Shown here: in pieces, positions 31,287-43,229 of the stretch
How positions within the stretch are numbered: the first letter of the stretch is position 1
Layout of the letters: every line of letters starts with the position of its first letter
From: Antedon bifida
Lineage: Eukaryota; Echinodermata; Crinoidea; Comatulida; Antedonidae
Direction of reading: 5' to 3'
DNA: 64,000 bases
Assembly (NCBI GenBank): GCA_963402885.1
Contig: OY727095.1
Coordinates: 19,969,001 to 20,033,000 of the forward strand
The notes under the pieces: generated by a model
What the model was told of the DNA's origin: nothing
What the model saw: the letters and a program-made list of their open reading frames with translations, nothing else
Database searches by the model: none
Made by a program: the position numbers and the translations under genes

Positions 31287-31345
31287 ATATTGAACGGTCA
31301 TACTAATCTTCGCCCGGACGAAGATTAGTATGACCCATATTGAAC
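31287..31345. repeat. perfect 17-bp hairpin flanked by 9-bp direct repeats
   Basis: GGTCATACTAATCTTCG (31296-31312) pairs perfectly with its complement at 31319-31335 across a CCCGGA loop. The hairpin is bracketed by ATATTGAAC at 31287-31295 and 31337-31345. The layout resembles a tiny palindromic insertion with a 9-bp target duplication. It could alternatively be a DNA-structure footprint or a non-coding RNA stem. Confidence 0.75.
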
Positions 31346-31558
31346 ATTATTTAAACAGAATATCTCCGAATTTATTCAATTACTGTACCATTTGATATGC
31401 CTCTAATGTATGATCTGAATAAATAAACGTTTACAACTGTTAATTGATATTTCAGTGACTTTTAAACATTTTAATCAGATGCATTATACATATTTGCAAA
31501 ACCAAATCTCTTACCAACATAATATACATATCAATAATAATCAAATTGTATGTTTTAC

Positions 31559-32168
31559 TTAAAGGCCAGGTACGGGCAAAAAATTTCTATTGATCGTACA
31601 TTCCAATAATTATCGATCTTTAGTTTCCCCTATGTTTCATAATTTTTTGGATTTTATTTGTGTTACAGGAGCTTGTTGAAAATAAGCACTTTCTTATCAG
31701 TGGGGGGATAGTTCAAATTACACAGTAAAATCTCTATTCTTTTGTACACAAATTTTGTAAATAGAGAGGCATTTTAAAAAGCTATGAAAAATAAACGGTG
31801 TGGTAAAAAATGTTCAATATCAGATCAGATGACTAAATATAGGTAATATAACTTGAATATTACATTTCTGATATTTTTATTCAACTTCAGATTTTTATTT
31901 TCATGCTATAGCAAAAATTATCCACTGTATATCCACCATCTTTTTTCACTGTCTAGGGAGTCATCAGACATGTTATTACATTAGGTTAACTACCTAACTA
32001 CTGAAAAAAAGTCTTCCTGGTTTTTATGGAAGAATTTTGCCAAATTTTGTATTTGACCATATTAAGAGAAATTCATGTTTTTTGTCTCAATTTCTGTTAC
32101 AAATATTTGATTTATGTACAATTAACCAAATATTATATTTAAAATTCATGCCTGTACCTGAGCTTTAA
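31559..32168. mobile_element. 610-bp TTAA-flanked MITE
   Basis: TTAA at 31559-31562 and 32165-32168 bracket inverted ends: AGGCCAGGTACGGGCA on the left, and TGCCTGTACCTGAGCT on the right (three mismatches). No coding frame. TTAA targets are used by piggyBac- and Kolobok-type transposases, so it is probably a non-autonomous member of one of these; which one is not decidable here. Confidence 0.7.
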
Positions 32169-33172
32169 TATAATTCCGACAGAATGACCATTTGCACTTT
32201 TTAGGCCGAAACGACTTTCGAACAGAGTTAACAGCGCTTTAGCCTTAGAATGATCGCGAGGCAGGTTGTCCTATGACTGAAGAGAATCGGCAGAGATCGG
32301 TATTCCCCGAGGTACGCGAAATTATAGGTGGTTGGTTTGATTGGTGGGATTTGCTTGCAGGTGAACGTAGAACGTTAATTTTTGCTTCATTAGGTAGTTT
32401 AGTAATTTTTCTATAATAGATTTTAAACTTGTAATTTGTACTTCACTTTTATAATTTGCAATTTTACCGTATTTTCAGACATAAAAAAAAATGGATGTGC
32501 GGCTTTAAATGTAAAAAAACCAAATTATTTTAAATGATAAACCTAATAAAAGTATAACGGTATATTGTTCATATATATTAACTAACGTTGAACGTCATAA
32601 AATTCAATGAACAAGTCGATTTAACATCCAAAAAATGAATTTTTACCACCATATTAAATTCGCACAAAATCGTGACTTGTTTACAAACAGCGCCCTCACA
32701 ATGTATGAAATCAGTGATGCGTTACCAACGCGGCTCTCCGACTGTTATGGTATAAAATTGATTCGCCATTTTCCAACACATAATTTACCAAAGAGGAGAC
32801 ATTTCACCAATGCGTTCACCGGCGACTAAAACGCGTCAGTCGCTAAGTGTTTTGCGACGTATTGTAAACTAATAACCCCTAAGTTACTGAAAAAGTGTAA
32901 TGTAGTAAAAAAACACTATTTTCTGACCGATTTTTTAGAAATTAGTTTTTGGAAAATATTGCCATATCTTCCCTGTTCTTTGTATGTAATCACTTTCAAT
33001 TAGCTCCACTTTAAACATGCTATAGCTAGGCTTAGTCTCTAAACCGTAAACAGTATCTGTACCTCTCTGTCTTTATTCTTTTTCGTCAAGACCGTTATGT
33101 GCCACGGAAGTCCACGCTTTCCAAACCAGTCTCTTTGGCTTTTGCGGTATTTACGTGGTACAAACTTTATTG
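32169..33172. other. non-coding host sequence between MITE and LINE
   Basis: No supported gene or repeat boundary. A 64-codon frame at 32635 has no recognisable features. The last bases include the upstream copy of the LINE target-site duplication, AAACTTTATTG at 33162-33172. Confidence 0.45.
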
Positions 33173-33366
33173 TGACTGTGACTTCATGGAGAGCGGACGT
33201 GTTTTTTATTCGCTCCGCTAGGCTGCTAACTTTATGTTAATTGAGCAGCGGGTAATATGAATACCTAAACCTCCACGCCCAGGTGAGGCATGCATGCAAT
33301 AGTTACCGAGCACGTTAAACATACTGAAGATACAATTGTACTGTAGGATAACCAATCGAATACAAT

Positions 33367-34071
33367 ATGGCAACAAAAACTAGATCAAAAGCGGACAGTG
33401 AGGACAAGTTGGACACAATTATAGGGAAACTAAAGAAACTGGAAATACTAGACTCCATTAACGAAAGGCTCGTCATTTTGGAAGAGGATTTCAAAAACAT
33501 GTGGCAGAAGGTTAAGGATATGAAAGCATCCCAAGAATCACTACAGGCAAATTTAGATGAAAAGGCAGACTCGCAGGATATGGAAGTACTACAAAATCGG
33601 GTAGACGAACTGGAAAATAGGCAACGGAGGAACAACATAGTTATTTTTGGCATTCCAGAGCAGTCGGAAGGTAATAATTGTTCAGATTATATTCTAGGCT
33701 TCTTTAAAACATACCTGAAAGTGGATAGCAATAGGCCTATGGACATAGAACGAGCTCACCGTACCCCGACATTCCTGCCCACAGGTGGTAAACGAGCCAA
33801 GTATCCGAGGCCAATACATATTGCCTTCAATAAATTCACCGACAAAATTAAAGTAATGAAAGGAGCTGTAAACTTGAAAAACAGTCCCTTTCCGGGAAAA
33901 AAAGTTTGGATAACGGATGACTTTACCCCAAATCTGAGAACAAAGAGGAAGCGGTTGTGTGCCAAACGTAAGAGACTGTTAGAGGAGAAACCCGGCAGAA
34001 AAGTTTTCTTAAATTACCCGGTCGTACTAAGAATTGTAGAAGAAGACGGGAGTTCGAGACTAGTGCAGTAA
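33367..34071 (+). CDS. LINE ORF1 protein (coiled coil + L1-type RRM)
   Basis: 234 residues, intact. An N-terminal coiled coil (about residues 15-85, heptad-rich Leu/Glu/Lys) is followed by an L1-type RNA-recognition region marked by RRNNIVIFGIPE and then by DIERAHRTP, and a basic C-terminal domain with KRKRLCAKRKRLLEEKPGRK. In L1-like elements this protein trimerises through the coil and binds the element's RNA as a chaperone in the ribonucleoprotein. It precedes ORF2 by about 900 bases, an unusually long gap. Confidence 0.88.
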   Translation: MATKTRSKADSEDKLDTIIGKLKKLEILDSINERLVILEEDFKNMWQKVKDMKASQESLQANLDEKADSQDMEVLQNRVDELENRQRRNNIVIFGIPEQSEGNNCSDYILGFFKTYLKVDSNRPMDIERAHRTPTFLPTGGKRAKYPRPIHIAFNKFTDKIKVMKGAVNLKNSPFPGKKVWITDDFTPNLRTKRKRLCAKRKRLLEEKPGRKVFLNYPVVLRIVEEDGSSRLVQ

Positions 34072-34167
34072 ATCTGTCTGTATATGCTGTACTTTAACTT
34101 TAAAAACATAACTCTGTGTCGCAATATGATATATTAATTTATCCAACAATGTACTGATATTGTATGT

Positions 34168-34683
34168 ATGCCTGTTAGGGGTATATCAGTGATGATTGTA
34201 TTGATACTTATCTTTTTTCACTTTTTTTTTTGTTGCTTAAAAAAGAAAATTAGGCTATTATTATATTTGAGGAGAATTTACGTTTCGGGGGTTTGGAAGG
34301 GGGAAGGATATACGGGGTCTTGTTATCATTTGTTGGGTGGGTTTTCTTTGTTTCTCTTTTTTTATTTTATTTTATTTTTACTCTATAACAAAAAAAACCT
34401 GAACACATATGCTAATTTTAACACGAGGTATGATAGAACAATTGGTAATCTGAATACAAAAGCAATACGCATTGTCACAGCACGTGGCTATTTTGGACTG
34501 CGATTACATACAAATTTTACTTTACCTAATGATCTTGGAAAATGTAATTGCCCACTGACAATTAGTAATAAAACTTACTGGATACTTGAGGTTAACACTA
34601 ATTACGACTCATTCATTTCGGCAGGAACATGGTGTATAGACATTGTTAAGCCCCATAAAAACTTTATTTTAAATTATTGTTAA
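34168..34683 (+). other. 171-codon open frame between LINE ORF1 and ORF2
   Basis: An open frame starting 97 bases after ORF1. The first half is hydrophobic and low-complexity (Phe/Leu from poly-T); the second half (from about 34430) is of more normal composition with several Cys and Trp. I do not recognise it, and it may simply be inter-ORF spacer that happens to be open. Confidence 0.25.
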
Positions 34684-34967
34684 AATAAAAGAAAATATAG
34701 GAGAGCAATCAAGTAAACTTATAATCGTCTGTAACAAAAATTTAATTAACATAAAATGCAAATTTTACAAACGTGCTAAAATACAATGCAATAGAATCGG
34801 TCTGTTGATTAATGTAAACATATTCCCCGAAGCTAAAACAATTTTTGGCCTGCTATGGTTTATGGTTGTTACACAAAACAACCATTATGACACCATATAT
34901 ACTCTTGCTCTATTATTTTATCTACCGTTATATATAAACAAAATAGGTAAAAAAATAACAATTAAAA

Positions 34968-37900
34968 ATGTCTAATAATAATAATACGCTATCAATAGTT
35001 TCAATGAACTGTCGAGGTCTAGCAGAAAAATCAAAACGCAGAGATGTGTTACACTATCTAAAGTCAAAAAAATACAATATTATCTGCCTCCAAGATGTAC
35101 ACTTTTCGGCAGAAACTGAGTCACTTGTTAGATTGGAGTGGGACCTTGATTGTTTTTTTAGTTCATATCGTAGTAATGCAAGGGGAGTCGCAATTTTTTT
35201 CAATAATAACTTTCCCTACACTGTTACAAAGCATAAAAAAGATAATGATGGAAATATGTTAGCGTTGGAGGTAAAGGTTGATGATCTAAAATTTACGCTA
35301 ATTTCAATTTATGGGCCCAACAACGACACCCCCGGCTTTTACGACAAAATGAGGGAAGTTGTTTTAGAATATGAAAACCCACATAATATCGTTTGTGGCG
35401 ACTGGAATTGTATTCTGGACAAAAAATTAGACTAAAAATTATCTAAAGCTTAATAACCCAAAGGCAAGAGAAAAGATAATAAATATTTGTAGTGAATTTA
35501 ATCTTACAGATGTTTGGCGGGTTTACAACCAAGATGAACAAAAGTTTACTTGGAGACAGAATAAATTCAATAAACAAGCCAGGCTTGATTATTTCCTAAT
35601 CTCATCTGAACTAAACAGCAAAATGCTGGAATGTAATATAAAACCAGGTTACCGAACCGATCACTCACTCGTAGATATTAAAATGACGATGAACCAGATA
35701 AAACACGGACCAGGCTATTGGAAATTTGACAATACCTTATTAAAAGATATTCAATACGTGCAACAAGTTAAGGAAACGATAAATAGAGTCCGGAAACAAT
35801 ATATACTGCAAAACGAAAAAGATAATAAAGATGCTAATAAAGCGCTGTTTAGCATCAGTGATCAACTTCTTTTAGAAATTATATTAATGGAAATTAGAGC
35901 AAAAACAATTTCTTACGGGGCTTATAAGAAAAAGACTGAAAATAAAAAAGAAAAAGAATTAGAAAGGGAAATTGAAAAAATAACACTTGATATCAATAAG
36001 GGCGACTCCACGTTAAATGGTACACTAGAACTTAAGTCTGGGGAACTTATGGGTATCAGAAAAGTGAAGATGGAAAGAATAATGATGAAAACTAAACTTA
36101 AATGGATCGAAGAAGGCGAAAGGCCCACCAAATTTTTTCTTAATATGGAAAAGAAAAATGTTGTTGATAAAACTATAAATAAAATAGTAAAGGAAAGCAA
36201 CAATAGTATTCTGCAAAACACAAATGAAATTCTTGAGGAGTCTAGACACTTTTATAAAAACCTTTATTCCTCAAACCACAAAACAGATGACGAAAAAAAT
36301 ATTGTAAAACTTCTCAAAACTATGACTACATTACCAACATTAACAAAAGAACAACAAAATAAAATTGAAGGGCCAATTACTTATAATGAACTTTTAGAGG
36401 TCACAAAATGGAAAGTCACCTGGTATTGACGGCTTTAGCTATTAGTTTTTTAAGTTCTTTTTTGCGGATTTAGTTTCCTATCTTTTGAGAGCTATTAACA
36501 AGTCGTATAACTCAGGTCAACTGTCAATTTCCCAAAAGTCAGGAATAATTACTTTACTGCCTAAGGGGGATAAACCCCGAGAGTATCTAAAAAACTGGAG
36601 ACCTATTACCCTGTTAAGTGTCACTTATAAACTTGTTTCGTCATGTATTGCAGAAACGAATAAAATCGGTCCTTGATATACTAATTAGTGAACAACAGAA
36701 AGGATTTATTAATGGGAGATATATAGGCGAAAATACAAGACTTATGTATGATATTATGCAAATTTGTGAAAAGAAGAAAATTCCTGGTCTGCTTTTACTG
36801 ATAGATTTTGAAAAAGCGTTCGACTGCATTTCTCATACATTTGTTAACTGCGTTCTTAAAAATTTTAACTTCGGACAATCCATTCAAAAATGGGTGAAAG
36901 TACTATATAAAGATGCAAGATCCTCAGTTCTTGTTAATGGCTTCCTCTCCGAATCATTCCTAATTGAAAGAGGATGTAGACAAGGGGATGGGTTGAGTCC
37001 ATACCTGTTTCTTCTTTGCGCAGAAATTTTATCCTCAATGATATCTAAAAATAAACAAATTAAAGGAATATCAATTGCAAATCACGAGTATCGATTATCC
37101 CAGTATGCGGACGACACTGTATTGTTTCTTGACGGTAAAGACGGTAAAGTATTTTCCAAATTTTCCGGGCTAAAAGTGAATGTGAACAAAACAAATGCTG
37201 TCTGGGTTGGTTCGTTTAAAGACCGAGGTGACTCAATATGCGAAAACTATAATATAAAATGGATCAAACATGGAGAGCCTTTTGTATCATTGGGTATTCG
37301 GTTCAGTACAAATTTAAATGAAATGGTAGATCTGAACTATGAAGACGCATATAAATCAATAAAAAATACAATGAGACATTGGTCAAAAAGAAACTTAACT
37401 GTTTTGGGAAGAATCACGGTAGTTAAGTCTTTACTACTGTCCAAACTTACCTATGTCCTTTCGACATTACCCGATCCCCCTGAAAAAGTAATAAAATCAC
37501 TTAAGTCAGAACTATATCGTTTCATATGGAAAGGGGTGGATAGAATATCCAGAGATCAACTTATACAAGAAAAGAAATTTGGAGGCTTACGAATGGTCGA
37601 TATAAATGCATATATTCAATCGGTAAAAATCACGTGGGTTAGACGGTTAGTAACGTCCAATGAGACGGGCTGGGCTCTTTTAGTTCCAATCGTGTTGAAT
37701 ATTCATAAAACTTGGCTCATAGAAGGCGGATCAGCGAAGTTAATCAAATTAGCGAAGGTTAAGCCCTACAATGCATTTTGGCTGGATGTAATGAAGGCGT
37801 GGTGCGTATTCGTGAAACACAACATTCCTATGAGCACCGAATCGATATGTAGACAATCACTCTGGATGAATGACAATATTAAAGTCGGCGGAGAAAGTAT

Positions 37901-38759
37901 CTATTATAAAAACTGGAGTAATCATGGGGTGAATTTTATAAATGATTTAGTTGATAGACATGGAATAACTCCATTTAAACAATTTAGTAAACATCATAAC
38001 CTTAACATAAACTTTCTTCAATATGAAGGCCTAATAAATGCGGTCAGACAACATACGTCTTTAAATCAAATTTCTCCAAAAGGAAAAATAAATAGTCCAT
38101 TACTACCTTTTAACCTTAGCGTAGTTATTAAAAATAAAAAAGGATCAAAGCTAATTTATAATACTCTAATCAATTCCAGAAAAAAACAATCGAAAGCTAA
38201 AATTAAGTGGGAGAAGGCATTGGATACTTTATATGTTGATAAAGAGTGGGAAATTATTAATACCATGTCTTTCTCACTTACTATGTCCACACCACTAATC
38301 TGGTTTCAATATAAAATTGTGCATAGAATTCTAGGTAATAACTCCTTTTTGTTTAAAATTGGGAAAATTGACTCACCTTTATGTGCTTTATGTAAAGCAG
38401 AAACAGAAACCTTAATACATATTTTTGCACAATGCTGTGAAATTAAAATATTTTGGAGAAAGGTTAAACAATGGTTGAAATCATATTTTAATATAAATGT
38501 AATTATTAACCCCGAATTATGCCTTTTTGGAGTTAGAAAAAAAACATTTAAAGCCCTAAATACTATTTTACTAATTTGTCGACACTACATATATAGCTGT
38601 AAAATGAGAAAAAGTAAGCCTAATATTGCAAGATTCGTGAATGAGATTAAGTTACACGTTAAACAAGAAGAATATATTTTGAAAACTAAAGGGGAGCATC
38701 ATACTTACTTAAACAAATGGAGTACTTTCTTGGAAAAACATGAACTTATTGACTGGTAA
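34968..38759 (+). pseudogene. LINE ORF2: AP-like endonuclease + reverse transcriptase, frameshifted
   Basis: Encodes the element's nicking endonuclease and reverse transcriptase. The endonuclease starts at ATG 34968 with SIVSMNCRGL and IICLQDVH, then CGDWNCIL; the frame breaks near 35430-35450 and continues with RLDYFL and YRTDHSLVD. The RT region follows, with breaks near 36405-36430 and 36640-36660. Clear RT motifs: LLIDFEKAFD (palm A), GCRQGDGLSPYLF (motif B region) and QYADDTVLF (catalytic YADD, near 37100). The stretch right after YADD is shorter than usual, suggesting a small in-frame deletion near 37135-37160. A C-terminal Cys-His knuckle (CALCKAETETLIHIFAQC) is present. Family: L1/Tx1-like by ORF1 type and endonuclease. 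Confidence 0.88.
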
Positions 38760-39159
38760 CTTTGCATTTAAAAAAAAAAGACTTAGTATTGTTTTTTTAT
38801 ATAATGTTTTTTAATCTTGAATTATTTATAGACTTTTATCGTCTGTTTATTTAGTAAGTAGGCCTAATAACTATTTATTTGAATAAGAAAGTTATATGTT
38901 TAGTTAAATTATTTTTTAATTGAAATATGCTATAAAAAAAAAAAATTTTGACAACAAATTATTTATAGATTTGTTTTTAAGAGAGAAAAAAAAGAAGATT
39001 TATATTTATTACATTATGAAATTATTTACATTTTGTTCTTAAGAGAAATGTATATTGTATATTATTATTAATAAGAAAGTGTTATTATTTTAAGCTATTT
39101 TTTTAAATTGAAATATGAAAGTGTTCAATAAAAAAAAAAAAAAAAAAAAAACTTTATTG

Positions 39160-39726
39160 CTCAGTCTAAAACAATTAGGGCACAACCAGGATTCAAATCT
39201 CCTAAAATATCATGTCATGCAGCGTCTTGATTAATGGATCTTAAGATATACGTCTCGATGTCTTGAATTAACTGTGTAATTACGTACTGCATGTCATTTT
39301 CTGCAGCGCACTTCGTTTAAAGCTTCATAAATTTCAGACAAAAGACATCTGTCACATCTTGCATTGTGGTCATGATCACAGACAGTCTGGTAATCTTTGT
39401 CTTCGCAAGAACTAAGAGCTATACGCCCTACAATGATCGGCAATTTCAGAATGGAGAGCGTAGAAACGTTTAGTACGGTCTTAAACTTGCTCTAGCGGTG
39501 CAGATAAAGGATATTTAATTGGAATTGAGAAATGCATTTAATTTGAATAAGTTGAAGCAAATGTTGGATCACAAAATTGATATAGGCTCATTTGAGTATC
39601 CATAACATCACACGCCGGTGTTTGACAAGTTGGAGTGGCTAATGGCATGTAGAACTCATTATTACTTTCCTGAAAATCAGAATAATATAAAAATTACTAC
39701 TGATTTTAATTCAATTATTATTATAT
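39160..39726. other. non-coding host sequence after the LINE
   Basis: No gene supported. It ends in AT-rich sequence that supplies the TTAA target of the next element. Confidence 0.45.
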
Positions 39727-41124
39727 TTAAAGACCCCTTCCCTGCAATTTTGGACGTTTTTTGGAAAATAATACATATATATCACTTTAAAAACATTAAA
39801 CCATGTCATTCCTTGTTTTAAATGTACGTTTTATGGTAAATTATGATAAAAAGTGAGAAACAATGCACTACCTAAGTAGCTCGCGGCGATCGACCTCTCA
39901 TGGACGGTCTTAGGCATAGCCTAGCTAGGCTTAGTTTTGTAGGCCTAGCTGGTAAACATCGGTAACGTACGGTCATCGTACGCTAGCTATATACCTAGCC
40001 TGACGTTGTATAGTTGCTGCATTAATTGTCTTTCTATTTTTGCCAGACTCCGTTGATACATTGGGGAAAACCCGGTATTTTCGCTGAAAAGTTAGGAGTC
40101 TTCCATTTGTTTTGGCCTCACGATCGATCGAAAAGTGGGCAAATTACAGGTGAAAAACAAAAATATCAATCCGCGCGCAATGCATTTTGGGATTTATAGC
40201 GGGCCGCTATAATTATTAGAATCGACTTATTTTTCACATTTTTAACCGTTTAAAGACGAAAAAAGTTATCGCAATAGGACCATATACCGTAGTTCCTCGG
40301 GTATAATCCCACCCCCGACTTTACGATTACCTTCGCACGCAAGCATATCCCCGGGCAAAGTCCCAGTGTATAATTTAACATTAGGCCAGAGGTGGGCCTA
40401 GGCCTACTGTAGCTAGCTAGGCCGACGTCAATTTCTCACCAAAAAAATAGAGTAATTTCTCTGAATTTGGCTGACTTAAAACTCATTAAACATTGTTAAG
40501 TTGAAAACAACCTTAAGGCTAGCATGCCCCGATCGTCACGTTTTGTACATCCTTTCGCCGTCGTGTACATTCTTTCTTGTTGTTTACACTACTCTGCATG
40601 CTTGATTACCATAAAAAAACACCGCCCTCTATACCGACCGGCTTGTGCAGTAGAGTTTGTGTCACATGCAACAACATGCGATTTACACAGAGAGCTCGAG
40701 CGTGTGGGTGAACATGGAGAACTCGTATGATCGAGTTCATGTCGATTTAGGAAGCTAGGCCTAGCCTAGATCACATTTTAGGGTATTTTTTAAGTAGAAA
40801 TCTCGGGGAAAATCTATACGGTAGGCATAGCACAGGTAAGACCAATTAGGCCGTGTAGGCCTAGATGTCCTGGCCGTCTAATTGCTAGGCCTACATCGGA
40901 ATATAGCTTTTAGATAGCCTAAATCGTAGCTAGAAGAAATATCGTCATTTTCAGTTCATGCAGTGGGAAATCCCCGGGTATAGTCCCACCTCCCAAATTC
41001 GGGCAAATTTCACGTACAAGGGGGGTGGGATTATACCCGGGGAACTACGGTAGTATTATTTTTACATTAAATATAGTTTGTGATCTTAAATTAGATCTAA
41101 AAAACGTAGGGAAGGGGGCTTTAA
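39727..41124. mobile_element. TTAA MITE (family also at 47577 and 52196) carrying a nested element
   Basis: TTAA at 39727-39730 and 41121-41124 bracket the inverted ends AGACCCCTTCCCT and AGGGAAGGGGGCT. Without the nested insertion (40287-41050 plus a duplicated TA) the element matches the 627-bp copies in the tandem array at 47581-48207 and 52200-52827. It includes GGCCTAGC-rich sequence near 39905-39950. No coding capacity. Confidence 0.85.
40287..41050. mobile_element. 764-bp TA-target element nested in the TTAA MITE
   Basis: Ends CCGTAGTTCCTCGGGTATAA on the left and the near-exact reverse complement on the right (to 41050), flanked by TA on both sides. The related MITE copies at 48139 and 52759 show the uninterrupted sequence GACCATATAGTATTATT, which proves the insertion and its TA duplication. 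A second internal copy of the CCCCGGGTATAGTCCCACC motif lies at about 40972-40990. TA duplication is typical of Tc1/mariner-type non-autonomous elements; the family is inferred only from that. Confidence 0.85.
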
Positions 41125-41129
41125 CTTAC

Positions 41130-41564
41130 AGTTGCGTGCGCTCATCTGATCGACGAGACTAGGGCTATTTGTTTCAGCGGTCGAGGTTGTAGGTATTACA
41201 ATGACTTCAGCATCTTATGGCAAGTTGAACAGATAAAAAGCGTAAAAACATTTACTTACAGGTTCTTGTTTAACAGTTTAAATTACATGAAATATATAAA
41301 AATATAAAAATTTAATTATATTTACCTGAACCAACTTGCAGGAAAGTTCCTATTTTCTTTAATATTAGTTGCGAATCTTCTTTGCTAATCGCACTTGGGT
41401 CCCTCTTTCCCTTGCTTTGGATGTGATTAGAGAGATCTGGCGGCACACTATGTATACATATGTTGTTATTTCCTCGAGACCAACCTAACCCAATTTCCGA
41501 TCGATGGAAGGGACAAACAGTCCAACTATGAATATCAGCGGGCAAGGTAAATATGGCTGCTCGA
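41130..41564 (-). CDS. two candidate exons of an unknown Cys/His-containing protein
   Basis: Minus strand. The upstream exon runs from about 41564 (or 41555) to 41326 and ends CAG/GTAAAT; it contains VCPFHRSEIGLGWSRG followed by a later Cys and His, a pattern I have seen in multicopy invertebrate proteins of unknown role. The downstream exon 41213-41130 (84 nt) ends at a GTAAG donor and reads DAEVIVIPTTSTAETNS. Both junctions are phase 1, so the exons can join in frame. Neighbouring exons were not found; the TTAA MITE begins right after the second donor. It may be a fragment of a larger or decayed gene. Confidence 0.4.
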
Positions 41565-42085
41565 CTAAGAATTAGTCGAATCCACAAGTTCCGCCAACAA
41601 CCGATTTAAAAGAACATGAAGTATCTATGTTGTTTGAACTTAAAGTTATATATAAGAATTGTTGTTAAGAAGTAAATTGTAAGAAGTTAACTAAACTGGA
41701 TAACAAATCAGTTCCTTTGTCAACATCAATAAAGATATCGTTGTCTATCGAATATACGCTTCGCACTCAGTAAAGTGTTTTGTCTACTGTGGCTAATGTT
41801 TAAAAAAAATTTGTCGCACATGAAAAAAAACGCGCTTGTTTTTACCCTACTATTTAAGAGTTTTATATATGCTAATTAGTAATTTTAAATTGGTTAACTG
41901 TTAAATAAACACAATGATAAAGTAGGAATTTAATATAAACATGATAAATGACATTTACATCACAATTTAGCACTGTGATTTACTATATAACCAGTTTGGT
42001 TATAATGTTTAGAAAACAAATAGTATAATAAATTACATTTATATAGTAATTAATTAGCACTGGGTTTTATCTAAATTTGGTTTAG
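41565..42085. repeat. AT-rich flank with diverged 100-bp satellite monomers
   Basis: 41890-42010 contains a monomer related to the satellite inside the tandem array (ACACAATGATAAAG, GATAAATGACATTTACAT, TTTAGCACTGTG), followed by a more degenerate one to about 42080. The array itself begins at 42086, where similarity to the other units starts abruptly. Confidence 0.6.
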
Positions 42086-42404
42086 TTGCAGTGCATTTGT
42101 AATGATGGTATGCAAATAAACATTTATTTCTCTTCATGTACAAATACAAAAAAACAACTTACATTATATTAAACGAAAGAATGGAAGTATTTAATTTAAA
42201 AAAATATAAAAAAAACTAAAGAACAGAAGCTAAAAACCGTAAAAAAAGTATTTAAAACAAATTGATGTAAAAAGATATAGATAAACATTGAATTTTCTTC
42301 TAAAATCGTAGTACTCAAATATAGCATTAAAAATATGAAGTAATTCAAATGAGTATTTACAAAATTGGTCACAAAAGCTTTTTTTTTTGTTCTGAGAAGA
42401 CTAT

Positions 42405-42586
42405 TGCTGAGAGGCCAAAAAGGATCTATAAGAGCATGTGAGGCTGTGTCATGCACTGCCCAAAGGCAGGCAACAGAGTGGATCTGTTGTGTGTGGGAGG
42501 TGGTATCATAAAAATACATGTACCTCCCCCATCACAGTAGATACCGTTGAATGGGAATGTCAAATATGCAATGCCAGATACAGATA
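42405..42586 (+). pseudogene. PHD-finger exon remnant, unit 1 (frameshifted)
   Basis: Corresponds to the PHD-like exon of units 2-4 but lacks five bases (GATGT) after GGATCTGTTGT near 42487, which shifts frame between the first Cys pair and the WYH core. So unit 1 cannot encode the finger. Confidence 0.75.
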
Positions 42587-43229
42587 AAGTTTTACGTGAC
42601 TGTTCTTTCTTGTTCTCCTATGTCTATAAAGTTTAAAGACTCATTCCCTACTGATTTCGACGTTCTGTAAATATAAAATACTATATATTACTCTGCGCGC
42701 GATGCATTTCAGGATTTATAGCCGGCCGCTTTTTTTTTACTGAAAGAAAAAAAAAATGGTGCAATAGGTCAATATAGTATTTAAATTTACATAAAATGCA
42801 GCTTGTGACCTTAAATTAGATTATAAGTGGTTATATTACTAATGTTTACTCTGAAAAGGTGAAGCATTGTAGATTCTATATTTCAAATGTTATTTTTGTT
42901 CATCTTCATGAATTAATGATAATAATGTTTAATATGACAAATTCTTTTATAGACCTGACATGATGAAACTCATCTTTACCCTTAAGTGACCTACATAGTT
43001 CACAATGAAACATTCTGTCTAAAATAATTGATCTAGTTATTTTTACCATGGTATTTTGATGCTTAAAAGTAGACCAACAGGAATAAAGTGTAATTGTAAA
43101 ATATTAATTATTTGTACTGGCCTATTTGTGAGTGAATCCCAGAGTATATGAGAATATTTGATATACAAGCATTTACTGAGTTGACAAAATTATGTTTAAT
43201 CTGCAATCTGTTGAATCATGGAGGTATAA

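Larger units (their letters stand above)
33173..39159 (+). mobile_element. full-length L1/Tx1-like LINE with target-site duplication
   Basis: Non-LTR retrotransposon with ORF1, ORF2, a 3' UTR and a poly-A tail (about 39130-39150). AAACTTTATTG at 33162-33172 is repeated right after or within the end of the tail at 39149-39159, giving an 11-bp target duplication and setting the 5' end at 33173. The 5' UTR is about 190 bases. ORF2 is frameshifted at least three times, so this copy is inactive although structurally complete. Confidence 0.85.

Noticed and set aside
42196..42519. Minus-strand frames over the PHD exon (also at 46207, 50827, 55443)
   Set aside because: The opposite strand carries the recognisable zinc-finger pattern; these are its shadows.
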